This document shows positions 13,501 through 23,652 of a stretch of DNA of 64,000 nucleotides, piece after piece. The stretch comes from Glossina fuscipes (taxonomy: Eukaryota > Arthropoda > Insecta > Diptera > Glossinidae), in assembly GCF_014805625.2 (NCBI RefSeq), contig NW_023998464.1, positions 7,305,691 to 7,369,690 of the forward strand, read 5' to 3'. Each line of letters opens with the position of its first letter. Position 1 is the first letter of the stretch. A model generated the notes under the pieces. It was not told the DNA's origin. It searched no databases and saw nothing but the letters and a program-made list of their open reading frames with translations. The translations under genes and the position numbers were made by a program.

Positions 13501-16500
13501 TAGCAGTGTATGGGGTATAGTTGTTTTTGCAGATGTTCATGAAGATAATATTCATTTTTTGTGTTAAAATGAGTCAAATCCAACTGGATTTTATTTTTAA
13601 TTGTGGACATATTAATAAACCGATCGGGACCATTTTTCGAACGAACATGCAGCTGCTGAATACTTAGAACACTTTTCAGAAATATATTCAGTGGACAGAA
13701 AGTTATATACAATAGACGAAAATTTGGAAAAAATCTCGTTCATTTTCTGAGATTGTTTTAGTTTCTTCTAAATTGGAAGAGCATGAACAAATCGCGCCCA
13801 TTTTTTAACCTCTTATTCTTAAACGATCAAGGAACTTTTGTCCTTGATCTCAGTTTTCTATAGTCATTTTTCCGAGTGTGACGATTCATCAATACAACAT
13901 TTGTTGCATTATATCATTGAAAACCATTACACAGTATTTAAAGATATCTATTTCTTTATGCAAAATTTGTAAGCTTAAAATCGTAAACCCGTCAAATTGA
14001 TGGGCGCGGTAAATATAAAGTTGTTAGATATTTGGAAAAATTTTTTCATAGTAACTACAGTCCCTTACTTCTTTCGTTTTTTCCTTTAAAATGGTTTTCT
14101 TCTAGGCTCCGCATATCGAACGTTCAGTTGGCCGATACAGGGAATTACACTTGCATGCCTACTACAGCTGAGCTAGCCAGTGTTACAGTCAACGTGATTA
14201 ACGGTAATTGCTTTCGAGATTTTTAAATACTTTTTTAATATTTAAGCTATAATGTATACAATTGTATGCATCCATAATTTTTATGAATATTGACAATTTT
14301 TAATTATATATATAATTACCTATATAGGTAATAAATTAATATATTAGGTGCGCAAGTAAATTCTGTCCTTTGAAATTGGTTGCTTCATAAAACGTACGTT
14401 ATTTATTCGTGATATATTGAGTATTAGATAATGGCGTTTGTATGGCAGAAGTTTCAGTTGCTTACAAAGTGCCGTTTAGCGTATATCAAAGTGCAAAGAT
14501 GCGCATATCAATTACGTTTTTTGAGTTTTTCTCTCTTCTTAACTGGATTAGGGTGAGAAAAAATGCAACTGAAGCTACAGAAATGATTAGGCTTGGACTG
14601 AAAAAGAAAATGTGTGAAAAATGCTAGTATTGCAAACGATAAAAATTTGCATACGTCCGTCCGCTTGTTTCCAGCAAAAGCAATCCATGAATTGGTCGTC
14701 AGCTTCTAGAGCTTGCTAATTTTGATGTGTAGTAGTTCAGATCGTTACACTCATATTTAGCAGATAAGCTTATGATGTGCGATAATGGTGGATATTTCGA
14801 TTATTACGATATGCAAAGGGGATATTTGAAATAGAGTCGAATTTTATCAAAACGTGGACAGAATTTGTTTGCACACCTTTTATGTGTTTTTGTAAAGCAA
14901 TAATAAACTAAAGCAATAATTACGAATATAACGGGTTGGCATGCCTGCAATTGAAAAGGTTGGCAAGCGTGTGTTGGTGATGGGTACCGAAAAAGTTGAA
15001 ATATGCGGTGGTATCCCACAAGGCAGTTGTTTAAGCCCCATACTCTTCAATTTATACGCAACTTCTTTGCATGATCTTCAAGATGACAAAACTCACATTT
15101 TTCAATATGCAGACGATTTTCTAATCGTATCTGCGGACTCATCTTTTCCAGCAGCTGTCAATAACCTCTCGATGAAAGCGAACTTGTTTTTCGATGCATG
15201 CGCTGATCTTAATTTATATTTGAACCCCAGCAAGACAAACACTATTTATTTTGCCAAAGGTTCTAAACGTGAAATCAGACTTCTTATCAAAGTTACCCAA
15301 GTTAATCAGGTAAAATCTCTTCGATTTCTTGGGAGAATTTTAAATGACAGCTTAACCCTTCGTGGGCATTATGAAAAGGCGTTCAAAGATTGTCAGTCTG
15401 GATGCAGCATCATCAAACTCATGACAAACAATCAGGCAGGCTTGCCTCCCAAAAATGCTTTGACCGTTTACAAATCTCTAGTCAGGTCAGCTCAATGTTA
15501 TATCTGGTGAATGACCAGTTTTCGAAAGAGCCCTTTTTTATTTATTTATTTATTCCACTTATACAAGAAACTCAACTAAAACAAAATGGCAGTCGAGTTC
15601 AATTGACTCTTAAGTAAATCTTAAAATTAATTAATAATAAAACTTAGTATAAGTACAATAAAACAAATAAGGAGGAAAAAAAAGAAAAAAAAAAAAAAAA
15701 AGCAGGTACACAACTAGCATAGAGCCACACCCACAACCGGTACAGGACCAAATTGCAAGTGAACCCCTAAGCCATCGCAAACATGCAAAAGCTTGGCAAC
15801 CGATAATTATTAACAACAAATTAATTTTCGACTCATAATGACATATTTAAGGTTAAGTCAGTTTAAGTACGACATAGGTAAATCGCGCGTATTAAGCAAT
15901 GTTGCTTTAATGGACTTTAAAGAGTCCGTTAATGAGAATAGATAGACGTCATTTAGGTTCTTGCAAGCAACTCTGATTATATTTGCATTGACTAAGCTTT
16001 ATCAACATGAAGTGCCTAGAGAAACGGTTAGGGACATTAAAGCCTATCTCACGAAGTAATGCGGGCGAGTCAATTGCACCATTTATTAATTTGATTAAGA
16101 AGGAAACCCCAAGAACAAATCTACGTTTCTCGAGTGACGGTAAGGATAACATAAGCAACCTATTTTCATAGGGTGGAAGAGGGGAAATCGGCTCCCAACC
16201 CAAATTCCTAAGGGCAAACAGCAAGAATTGCGTAGCACCTATATGAAGGAGACCACACAACAGAGGCATACTCAAGTATATGTCTAACCAAACACGTGTA
16301 AAACCTTTTCGTAATATAAGGATGATCAAGCTCTTTGGACCACCTCTTTATAAAACCAAGCGCGGACCTAGCTTTGCTTAACGAGGATTCAATATGCAAA
16401 TTGAAACGTAACCTATAATCGAATAGAACGCCTAAATCTATGAACGAATCGACGTCTTCCAACCTGTGCGAATCAATGAAGTATTGACTACTGAACGACT

Positions 16501-19500
16501 TCCTTCTTAAGAAAGAAAGCTTCTTACATTTATTTAGATTTAGTTTCAGAAGATTGAGAGAGCACCATGCAACCAAATTGTTCAAATCACTTTGAAGATG
16601 ATGTGATTGCGATTCTACGGAAAAAGAAGAAAACAGTTTCACATCATCAGCATACTTTAAAATCTCACTGAATTTAAGCACGGAGGGGAAATCATTGATG
16701 TATAAATTAAATAAAATAGGTCCCAAGTAGCTACCTTGAGGTACGCCAGACGTCACGGGGAATTCATCCGAGGTAATGAGGTTAAACAAAACCCTGAATG
16801 ATCTACCATGCAGATAAGAGCTTAACCATTCCACTAAGAAGAGAGGAAAGCCAGAGGTCAAGAGTTTAAATCTAAGTACTCTATGATTAACCATATCAAA
16901 CGCTTTGCTTAAGTCAGTGTAAATGACATCAGTGCGAGAATCACTAGAAAAAGCCTTGAAAACATGAGAAGTAAACTCTAACAGATTGGTCACCGTAGAT
17001 CTTCCCTTTCGAAAACCATGCTGGAAAGGAGAAATATACAATTTCATGGAAAAGGCTATATGCTGAGCCACAATTCGCTCGAACAGTTTAGGTAAGACAC
17101 TCAACTTGGCAATGCCTCTGTAGTTCTCTTCAAGTTGCCTACTACCACTTTTGTGAATAGGAATAAGGAAATAAGTCTTCCAACACAAAGGGAAAACACC
17201 TAAATTCAAAGACGTATTAAAAATCTTTGAGATAACATCACAAAGCTCGCCAGCACAAGATATAAATACACATGAGGGAATTCCATCAGGTCCAGGCGAA
17301 CAATTATATTTCAGAGAGCTCAATCTTTCAAAAACGTCATTTTCAGATATAACAAAGTTAGGAATTGAAATCGAATTAGAAATCGGATATGGATAGTTTA
17401 CCGATAAATCAAAATTGGCAGTTGAAAGGTTCTGTCGGAAGTATTCCGCAAAGAGATTTGAGGTTTCAAAATCATCCGAGGACTCGGAGCCATTAAAAGA
17501 CACAAACGACGGATTTATGGAGATTTTTCTTTTGGAATTAACGAACTTAAACAAGTATTTAGGGTTAGCAAACAAGGAGGATTTAACAAACTGAACGTAT
17601 CTGCAGTAGTATTGGCGGTTGAGGGAATTAAATTTATGCCTTGCAACAGAATAAGCAAAATAGTCGAAAGAAGAACCACTTTTCGAAAATTTTTTGAAAA
17701 GCTTGTTTCTCCTATTCTTGTAGTATTTAATTGTTTTATTAAACCACGGGGGACCCTTGCTTTGCACTGCCAAGGAGTTAATTAAAGTCAAGATGATAAA
17801 TCCTTCCTTTTTTCAGGAAATTATATCTCTCAGTGATACTGTCACTTGCAGCTATACTTTTTGCTATCAAAAACTTCGTCATATTTTTGATAAGTTAGAT
17901 TCAATTCCCCCCTTGAATTTCGTTACCAGCAAATGCAAAGTCTTCATGAACATTCTCGAACCGATCTCTACCTCAAAACAAAATGTCAACTTCTCTTGTA
18001 TAAGGTTCCTTTTTTATTACAACAACGGATATGATATATATGCCACTGACGGTTCCGTCGGACGTAATGTATCTGGCTTCTCGGTCGTGAAACATCTATC
18101 TGAAACAATACTTCGAGTCAAAGGGGAAGAGGAACTTTCCTCTACTTTTATTGAGTTGCTCGCCATTCGACATGCTATCATGGTTGCTATTTCCGATGGT
18201 ATCAGACGTTTTGTTATTTTTTCCGACAGCAGGTCAGCTCTACTTCTAATAAATAAAAGAGATGCAGAAAATCAATATGGGTTTGACATTCACAAGACGT
18301 TGCACGAATCTCAAGTGGATGACTGTCACCTCGTTTGGGTACCTGGCCACTGCGGCTTTTTTTTAAATGTAAAAGCCGACTTTCATGCAGGGAGAGCTCG
18401 TGTTGATGGGACAATTTTGTCCATCAAATATACTCCCAATGAAGCAATTCGGGCAATTCGCAGCCACATCCTTCAACAGCTAAACGATGAATTTAAAGTA
18501 ATCGCGCGCGTTAAATCCAATCGTCTTTTCTATAAATTAAATTCCACATTTTAATTCAAACCCTTCTCTGTATCTTCCTTTAATTCCTGGGAAATCAAAA
18601 TTCTTTATAGACTCATGAGTGGTCACACTTATGACAAAGTTAATTTAAAAATGATTCGCGCTATACAATGTGATGTTTGTGAAGTTTGCAATGTTGTTGA
18701 GTCTGCTGAGCATCTAATCTTCAGATGTCACAGGCTTGATGGCATTAGAGATTCATTTAGCTTCTTCAAGTTATATGGCTGTCTCCTCGACCTCTTTGCA
18801 GCAAAAAATGTACGTCATCTCGGGGAACTAACTTGCTTTATTAGAAAAGCCAATTTATCCTTTTAGAATTTTTCTTTTTCCTCCTCTTTCCTTTTTTTTT
18901 TGTTTTTCTTTTTTTGCGTTCAATCATTTTCAATTACCATAACATTCCTTTTCGTTTTCAGCCAAAGTTTGCAACACTGTCTGACTTTTAAGAACTCAAC
19001 AAGCGCGCTTGCATACACACACACAATTACATTTAACATGCTCACTCCAGTTATTACGGCCGTTCTTTTTTTTTGTTTGTTACGTTTTATACATAATCGT
19101 GACTAAAAATTACAACAATTTATTATTTGGACATATAAGCCACAAATATATTGGCTTAGTCCATCTCTGTTCAACATACCAAAAAAAGAAAAGGTTGGCA
19201 TGAATGCTCATTCAGTAGAATTATGTTTCTTCCTCCGTCTTATACGCAGAGCATTGTTTACACCGCTAACGCTGCGAATGTGTATATGAGCAGAAGAGAA
19301 AAAATGAAAATTAAACTTGCAAATGTCCAACGAGTGCTGCGTAAATTAAATTGTTGATCTTTTCTCTTGAGCTAAGATAACATGAATTTTGAGCATAAGG
19401 GACTCCTCAAACGCAATCTTAATAAACGCGTAGTTATTTAAACCGTACTCCGCTTCTTCCCTCAAGTTTTTTTGCTTGCGGACATATTCTCAATGAAGCA

Positions 19501-20048
19501 ACCAGTAAATCTTCTACTCTATCTTTTCGAGTTGTTTTTTAGGGTGGTTGCAAAAAAAAGGAAATGAGCATCTTATCTCATTTAAGCACGTTTACGCCTT
19601 TCGACGAAAGCAAGTATTCTCTATCGATATGGTTTTCTTTAAACAAAAGTTAAAAAGTCCTGAGAAAGAAGAAGCATATATATATATTGCAATATATATA
19701 TATATATATATGCAATATATTCGTTATTCCCGTTATGCATTCGTTTTTGTTTGTATCGTCGTCCAAATATCGTGGAGACAATCCATTCTAACGGTTCTTA
19801 TTATTTCAATTCTTTTTTTTGAAACGTTTTTTGCGTTAAAATGCAAATTTTTTGATCTTGGATACATTCTAGACGAAAATCCGGCGGCTATGCAAAAGAG
19901 TACAGCGGCATCCTATCTTACTTTATCACAACAACGACTACAACAGCGGTCAGCCAAAATAGTTATAATCACATTAACGTTTACGTGTATTCATTGCAAT
20001 TTATGGTGGTGGCCTACGAATTTTTATCGAAAATTTTTATTATCATGA
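9941..20048 (+). CDS. dpr2/dpr3: Dpr-family two-Ig cell-surface protein (dpr2/dpr3-like), gene span of six visible exons
   Basis: Joining 9941-10525, 12147-12224, 12321-12453, 12525-12765, 14106-14203 and 19873-20048 keeps one frame of 436 residues with canonical GT-AG junctions. The first Ig domain begins at PYFDFGMPRNIT and has Cys in ITCRV, Trp in VSWIRKRDLHILTAG and Cys in DSGIYECQVNTEPK. The second has Cys in LTCHV, the HWYRG Trp and GNYTCMPTT. These are hallmark Dpr strings. Dpr proteins (defective proboscis extension response) are neuronal Ig-superfamily receptors that bind DIP partners to specify synaptic connections. After Ig2 come DENPAAMQKS, a hydrophobic stretch and a short basic end, giving a GPI signal or membrane anchor. 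From memory, the DENPAAMQKS and HPNDAAID strings point to dpr2/dpr3 rather than other dpr paralogues; the exact orthologue is unsettled. The N-terminal start is uncertain, and the last intron has swollen to 5.7 kb with nested transposons. Confidence 0.88.
10526..12146 (+). other. dpr-like intron 1 (1.6 kb)
   Basis: Intron with GTGAGT donor and CATAAG acceptor, phase 0 at both ends. No transposon coding or RNA gene was recognised inside; the short open frames look random. Confidence 0.7.
12147..12224 (+). CDS. dpr2/dpr3: dpr-like exon 2: middle of Ig1
   Basis: A 78-nt exon of 26 whole codons encodes VSWIRKRDLHILTAG followed by ILTYTSDERFK, the most conserved part of Dpr Ig1, including the invariant Trp. 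Acceptor CATAAG precedes it and AAG|GTAAAA follows. Both boundaries are phase 0. Confidence 0.9.
12225..12320 (+). other. dpr-like mini-intron 2 (96 bp, open in frame)
   Basis: The 96-nt interval from GTAAAA to ATGTAAAG is a multiple of three and contains no stop in the gene's frame, so reading through would insert 32 residues rich in K/R/L/I/F/V. Dpr family alignment (DERFK directly followed by VVR) supports splicing. Retention would still keep the protein open. Confidence 0.8.
12321..12453 (+). CDS. dpr2/dpr3: dpr-like exon 3: end of Ig1
   Basis: Encodes VVRTGGSKNWSLHIRYAQ then PRDSGIYECQVNTEPKISMA and FRLNVV, the E-F-G strands of Ig1 with the second disulphide Cys in YECQ. Acceptor AAAG at 12320; donor TCG|GTAAGT after 12453, phase 1. 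Confidence 0.92.
12525..12765 (+). CDS. dpr2/dpr3: dpr-like exon 4: first part of Ig2
   Basis: Begins in phase 1 after TTTTAAG. It encodes VTPPDAKAFISGPMDLYVK, LTCHVKQ, HWYRG and HPNDAAIDMQRISMESK, ending in phase 2 with SR split across the junction (AGCAG|GTACC). The upstream intron is only 71 bp. LTCHV carries the first Ig2 Cys and HWY the core Trp. Confidence 0.92.
12766..14105 (+). other. dpr-like intron 4 (1.3 kb)
   Basis: Intron from GTACCG to TTTCTTCTAG. The open frames inside (for example near 13208-13567) show no domain and are judged random. No mobile element was recognised. Confidence 0.7.
14106..14203 (+). CDS. dpr2/dpr3: dpr-like exon 5: end of Ig2
   Basis: Completes the split Arg codon and encodes LRISNVQLADTGNYTCMPTT, then AELASVTVNVIN, which gives the closing Cys of Ig2 and an N-glycosylation sequon (NYT). 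Donor ACG|GTAATT, phase 1. The next coding exon lies 5.7 kb away because of transposon insertions. Confidence 0.92.
14344..14880 (+). mobile_element. Internally deleted mariner relic with inverted terminal repeats
   Basis: The left end at 14344 (TTAGGTGCGCAAGTAAATTC then TGTCC) matches the reverse complement of the right end at about 14856-14880 (AAAGGTGTGCAAACAAATTC then TGTCC), with TA dinucleotides flanking both ends (14342-14343 and 14881-14882). That is the TA target duplication and TTAGGT-type terminus of mariners. Inside, a damaged frame near 14442-14627 contains KNATEATEMI, resembling the NATEAARNI segment near the start of mariner transposases. At about 537 bp the element is much shorter than a full mariner (~1.3 kb) and cannot encode a transposase. 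It sits in the last dpr-like intron, in the same orientation as the gene if the transposase remnant is read correctly. Confidence 0.8.
14941..15533 (+). mobile_element. I-type LINE, reverse transcriptase fragment (left half, element A)
   Basis: A frame of 189 codons covers the C-terminal half of a LINE reverse transcriptase. GGIPQGSCLSPILFNLY is the motif before the catalytic region, FQYADDFLIVSA holds the YADD active-site aspartates, and VKSLRFLGRIL is the following motif. The element is 5'-truncated: no endonuclease or N-terminal RT is present, and it starts about 60 bp after the mariner relic. The frame stops at 15510 within LVRSA..YIW, probably by frameshift. The element is then interrupted by an antisense LINE and resumes near 17771 with RNase H on the same strand. 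Confidence 0.85.
15534..17770 (-). mobile_element. Jockey/CR1-type LINE (element B), 5'-truncated, inserted antisense into element A
   Basis: The minus-strand frame 17791-16208 encodes a nearly complete RT domain. It starts at SKGPPWFNKTIKYYKNRR, continues with SPGPDGIPSCVF, ENYRGIAKLS, FQHGFRKGRSTVTNLLEF, YTDLSKAFDMVNH and TSGVPQGSYLGPILFNLYIN, and reaches the active site LKYADDVKLF. Near 16250 the frame breaks after YASVVWSPSY and continues in another frame (16329-15949) with FALRNLGWE, LPPYENRLLML and LEKRRFVLG, the usual C-terminal tail of this LINE group. The 3' end carries a TAAA-type repeat and A-run (15534-15553 as T-rich on the + strand). The endonuclease is missing, so it is a dead-on-arrival copy. 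No target duplication was found by eye. Confidence 0.85.
17771..18900 (+). mobile_element. I-type LINE, RNase H and C-terminal zinc-finger part (right half of element A)
   Basis: The frame ending at 18554 contains a ribonuclease H domain with its acidic residues: ATDGSVG, ELLAIRHA, IFSDSRSALL, and the VWVPGHCG..N..AD region with the late His and Asp. After a frameshift, 18615-18866 encodes MSGHTYDK and CDVCEVCNVVESAEHLIFRC, the Cys/His finger that follows RNase H in I-clade LINEs. Both pieces are on the + strand and in the same order as a LINE whose RT lies at 14941-15510, so they are one element split by element B. Part of the RT-RNase H linker appears to be missing. The T-rich stretch at about 18887-18920 is near its 3' end. 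Confidence 0.8.
19873..20048 (+). CDS. dpr2/dpr3: dpr-like last exon: juxtamembrane and hydrophobic C-terminus
   Basis: Acceptor TACATTCTAG, phase 1, joins the G of exon 5 to give DENPAAMQKSTA, a conserved Dpr post-Ig2 string. A glutamine-rich stretch follows (QQRLQQR), then the hydrophobic IVIITLTFTCIHCNLWWW and a short tail ending FYRKFLLS, with TGA at 20046-20048. An AATAAA lies about 60 bases downstream. The tail could be a transmembrane anchor or a GPI signal. Confidence 0.88.
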
Positions 20049-22662
20049 TGATGATGATGTTTATTACTACAGAAGATTAACGCATGCCAGAATCCAGTTA
20101 TATTTTAATAAATTAAATTTATTAAAATCTATATAGAAATTGCAAAACACATGCACACTCAGGTCAGGCAAAGCGAATTGCATGAACGCCCTAAACTTTC
20201 CACAAAATTCTCATTTGAAATATTCATAAAAATGTTTTAGTGTTGTTTGTGAGGCTGAGTGTGTGTGTGTTTATGTATATGTAAGTATATGTTGTAAAAA
20301 GTTTTGTACATAATTTTTCATAGTAAATTAAACCATTAATTAATTTCAAATAAAACGCTGTGAGATAATATTTCGAAAGTAAATTATTTATACCAAAAAA
20401 AAAAGCTTTTCGTAAAAAGGACAAAAAAAAAAAAAGAAAACAATTTTCAAACAATTATGCACTTTTGTTTTTGCCATAAATAATAATAAAACATATATGA
20501 ATTTTTTAAACATTTATTAGGTAATTAAAAAAACTTTTATTACTATTATTGCAGCTTGATAGTGTTATAAATATCTAATACATGATTAATTAAAATGTAT
20601 GATTTTGTAATTATTACACAATGAAAACAATGAAAATGAACAAGAAAGTTACGCTCGTCGTAAGGCGAGTTTTCCATACCCATTACCGCAAACTAGTGAA
20701 AAAAAATTACAAAATATTTCATTAAATATGGACGCATGCTTTGATCAATCGGAACGATAGGCTCTATTTCTTATATATACCGATCAAATCCGATTTTGTC
20801 AGCAGCCTTTGAAATGAAATCGATATGGACTTGTCCTCGGGATCGATATTTCGTAGAATTGTTTCTATGAATAGTTGCAAGTCATTTCCCCTTTGCAAAT
20901 TAGTGAGTCGTGATCATCAACTTTCTTTTTGGTTTTTTCGACGATCGCCTGAGCATTGCAATAACAAATTGCAGTCAGAGACACCGGCAAATGCACATAT
21001 GAAATAAATCAACTCAATACTCTCTATGCTCGACTCCTTTTTCTGAGGCTTACAAACGGAAGGACAAGTCTTTCATACGTCCTATCTACGGTGATGGGTG
21101 ATTAAAAACGCAAAAAAGTAAAAAACAACAAAAAGAATAATTTTTAATTGTCTTAAAAAAGAAAAAAAACAAAAAAATTAAAATAACAAATAAATTAGTT
21201 GATATGAAAATATTTTTACGATTTTATACAATTAATTTAGGTAATGAAACTGATAGTCGTATTCTGAGCAACTTTACAGAGACGTTGCAAGTCATAGGGT
21301 ATTTTGTTTCTTGGTTGCGTAACTGAAACATCTTGTTTTGTGGTGCGTGATGATGGCGTTGGGACCAGTCACACAACGTCACAATATACCCCCCAGATCG
21401 CAACCAAAACTTGTATGACCACTACTGCTCTATATACCTATGGTACGTATTCCCCAAGCCAGCAAACGAACCGATTATTTAATTTGTTCGGCTTGGTAAG
21501 CAGTTCTAATTCGTGATTACAAGCTGTGAATATTTTTCGTCAATATGAAGACCAGAATCAATGAAGCTAAGAATATCTCCCTCTCTCAGGTAAAACTTGT
21601 TTTACAATCGATAAACATGCTTCAGAAGGTCGAAAGGGGAAAAACTTCTATTTTTTTACTTAATTTTCTAACTTTGACAAAGCGAGTCATTAGCTCGCGC
21701 TCTCTTAATAAGAATATGAAAATTCTTTATCTGTTATTTAAAGTTTTTTCAAATTCATGCCAACACCCAAAAGACCCCACGAATTATGTACTTTTCTAAC
21801 CTTTGAAGATAATAATACCAATTATCAGTCAATAGATATCACAATTACGGTATCAAAACGCTGTTTGCGGAATAAAGTAAGGTAAGCTCAACTATAATAC
21901 AAAAGTGAATTTATTTCGGCGTTTGCTGATCGAACACCTTGAATATGAGGTCTTAACTCAGCGGCGGATGAATTTCGAGAAAGCCACATGAAATCGTGAA
22001 ACATAATTCAAACATTCCATCACAGTGTGGGAACGAGACAATTACGAATTAAATGTTAGACTTTAAACCACTTCCAAGCAAGTGATAGTTTCTTCTTTCA
22101 AAGAAAAGCTTCGAAATTGCAAGTATCATTTGACGAAACCAAGTTGGATTAGGTATAATGACTGCAGAATACTTAAAAGAGCAATTAAACGGGAAACCCG
22201 TAGCCAACTGTCCATCACGCTTCTCTCTCGATAGTATATTTTTTAACGCAAAGTAATACAACCCCCAACTAGGCATATGCAGTGTTGCGTCAATAAAGTG
22301 CAAGTCTTGTTAGGCTTTGTGAACGGCTGAATATTCGTCGACTTTAGAGCGTTATTATCCATGTCATCTATCTATAATATATATGTATATTATTGAAACA
22401 CGAAAAACGAAATCAAGAAAAAAATTAAAAAAATTCATATAATCCAAACCAAAAAAATAAAAAATAATAATTTATCTTTTGTCATTGTTCCCTTTTTGAG
22501 CGAGAAGCAAGTAAGGCCATATATTTGTACGCTAGACGATTTATGGGCATAATATTTTTTTTTTCTTTAAATTTTATTTATTGCGACCATGGCTACTGAT
22601 TTTGTAATCTCATTGGCCAAAAAAGAAATGCTCATGCCAGCAAGCCTTTGATAGCAGTAAAG
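20049..22662. other. Intergenic between dpr-like gene and E2 retrogene
   Basis: Starts with the dpr-like 3' UTR (AATAAA near 20107). The remainder is AT-rich with A- and T-runs (about 20393-20440, 21110-21180). No gene was recognised; the open frames at 20825-21007, 21304-21516 and 22049-22303 lack domains or splice partners. Confidence 0.55.
22555..22582 (-). promoter_or_regulatory. Polyadenylation signal and A-run downstream of the E2 gene
   Basis: Read on the minus strand, ATAAATAAA is followed about 9 bases later by a run of ten A, then by unrelated sequence, about 80-110 bases past the E2 stop codon. A genomically encoded A-run just after AATAAA is typical of a reverse-transcribed mRNA. 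Confidence 0.65.
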
Positions 22663-23259
22663 CTAGCTGAACAGTCTTCCGGCAGCTGTTGCCAAATCCC
22701 AATTTTCTTTTGACAAGGCAACGCGAGCATCGTGCTCGTTGACACCGATATCCCGCAGACGTTGAATTTTTTCGTCACAATCCGGTTCTCTATGAGGACC
22801 TCCTGCATAAACATTAGTCCAATGTCGAGCGGTTATTTCGAATAAATTCTTATCTTTGAATTGGGACGCTACAATGGCATCTTGAGGTTCATTGGGCTCA
22901 GCGGCGGCTAATAAAGCTTGCAGCGACAGTAAAATGCTGCACAAGGTCATCGTGGCGGTCCAGTTGGCTTTTAAAATATCCAAACACACAGCTCCAGTAA
23001 CTGAAGATACATTCGGATGCCATATTCTGGTGGCAAAACGTACCCTTGGTGCACTGAGAGGATATTTATCGGGCACTTTGATTTCAAGTGCAAATTTTCC
23101 ACCCTCATATGGTGTACCGGGCGGTCCAGCTATTTCGGCGCGTAAATCGGTCCAGTTATCATCGATCATTTCTACTTTGATCGCACATTTCAATATATCT
23201 TCACTGCACATTATTTCTTTGACTTCACGACTAATTCGCTTGACTGCATAACTAGCCAT
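22663..23259 (-). CDS. Ubc4-like: Class II E2 ubiquitin-conjugating enzyme with UBA domain (UBE2K/E2-25K type), likely retrogene
   Basis: A single uninterrupted frame of 198 residues, essentially the length of UBE2K (200) and Drosophila Ubc4 (about 199). The UBC fold shows IAGPPGTPYEGGKF, YPLSAPRVRF, the HPN motif (residues 81-83) and the catalytic cysteine in GAVCLDILKANW (Cys92, the same number as in E2-25K). A C-terminal UBA domain (about 158-197) holds IQRLRDIGVNEHDARVAL and ends GRLFS. The enzyme class takes ubiquitin from E1 and builds K48-linked chains. All key residues remain, so it is predicted to be active. There are no introns, and AATAAA plus an A-run follows the stop, so it looks like a processed copy of a spliced Ubc4 parent. 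The start ATG follows TAAC. No TATA box was identified upstream. Expression is unknown; fly retrogenes are often testis-biased. Confidence 0.9.
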   Translation of the reverse strand: MASYAVKRISREVKEIMCSEDILKCAIKVEMIDDNWTDLRAEIAGPPGTPYEGGKFALEIKVPDKYPLSAPRVRFATRIWHPNVSSVTGAVCLDILKANWTATMTLCSILLSLQALLAAAEPNEPQDAIVASQFKDKNLFEITARHWTNVYAGGPHREPDCDEKIQRLRDIGVNEHDARVALSKENWDLATAAGRLFS

Positions 23260-23611
23260 GTTACGACTCTACTTTTGAAATATTTTTTTCTTAATTTTTT
23301 ATCTCTATCGATGCGAATTCTTCTTCTCTTTTGGATTGTCTATACCTCTTAATCGAAATGAATAACTCATATAACTTTCACTGCACGAGTGATTCTTGGT
23401 CTCCCCTTCTCTCGTATCTGTGAGTAGATATTATATATACGGAATTCGCCTAATTACGCTAAGGCTGTCTGTGGTCCTTCAAAGTTTCGTAGAAATTAAA
23501 ATGGCTTTTCGCAATTTGCGTAATATTCTTGTATACATATATTTTGTAATTTTTTACGTCCTCTCAAAAATTGACAAGTTGTCAAAGTGAACTAGATTAG
23601 GGTTTAAAAAC

Positions 23612-23618
23612 GTATATA

Positions 23619-23651
<33 letters not shown>

Positions 23652-23652
23652 G
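23612..23652. repeat. (TA)n microsatellite, slightly interrupted
   Basis: Alternating TA broken by one C and followed by TGTATG; about 40 bases. Confidence 0.9.

Noticed and set aside
15631..15819. Minus-strand frame with poly-Phe/Leu stretch
   Set aside because: Produced by the long A-run at about 15677-15701 in the 3' part of the antisense LINE; no domain.
22892..23251. Plus-strand 119-codon frame opposite the E2 gene
   Set aside because: Antisense shadow of the E2 coding sequence; no domain of its own.
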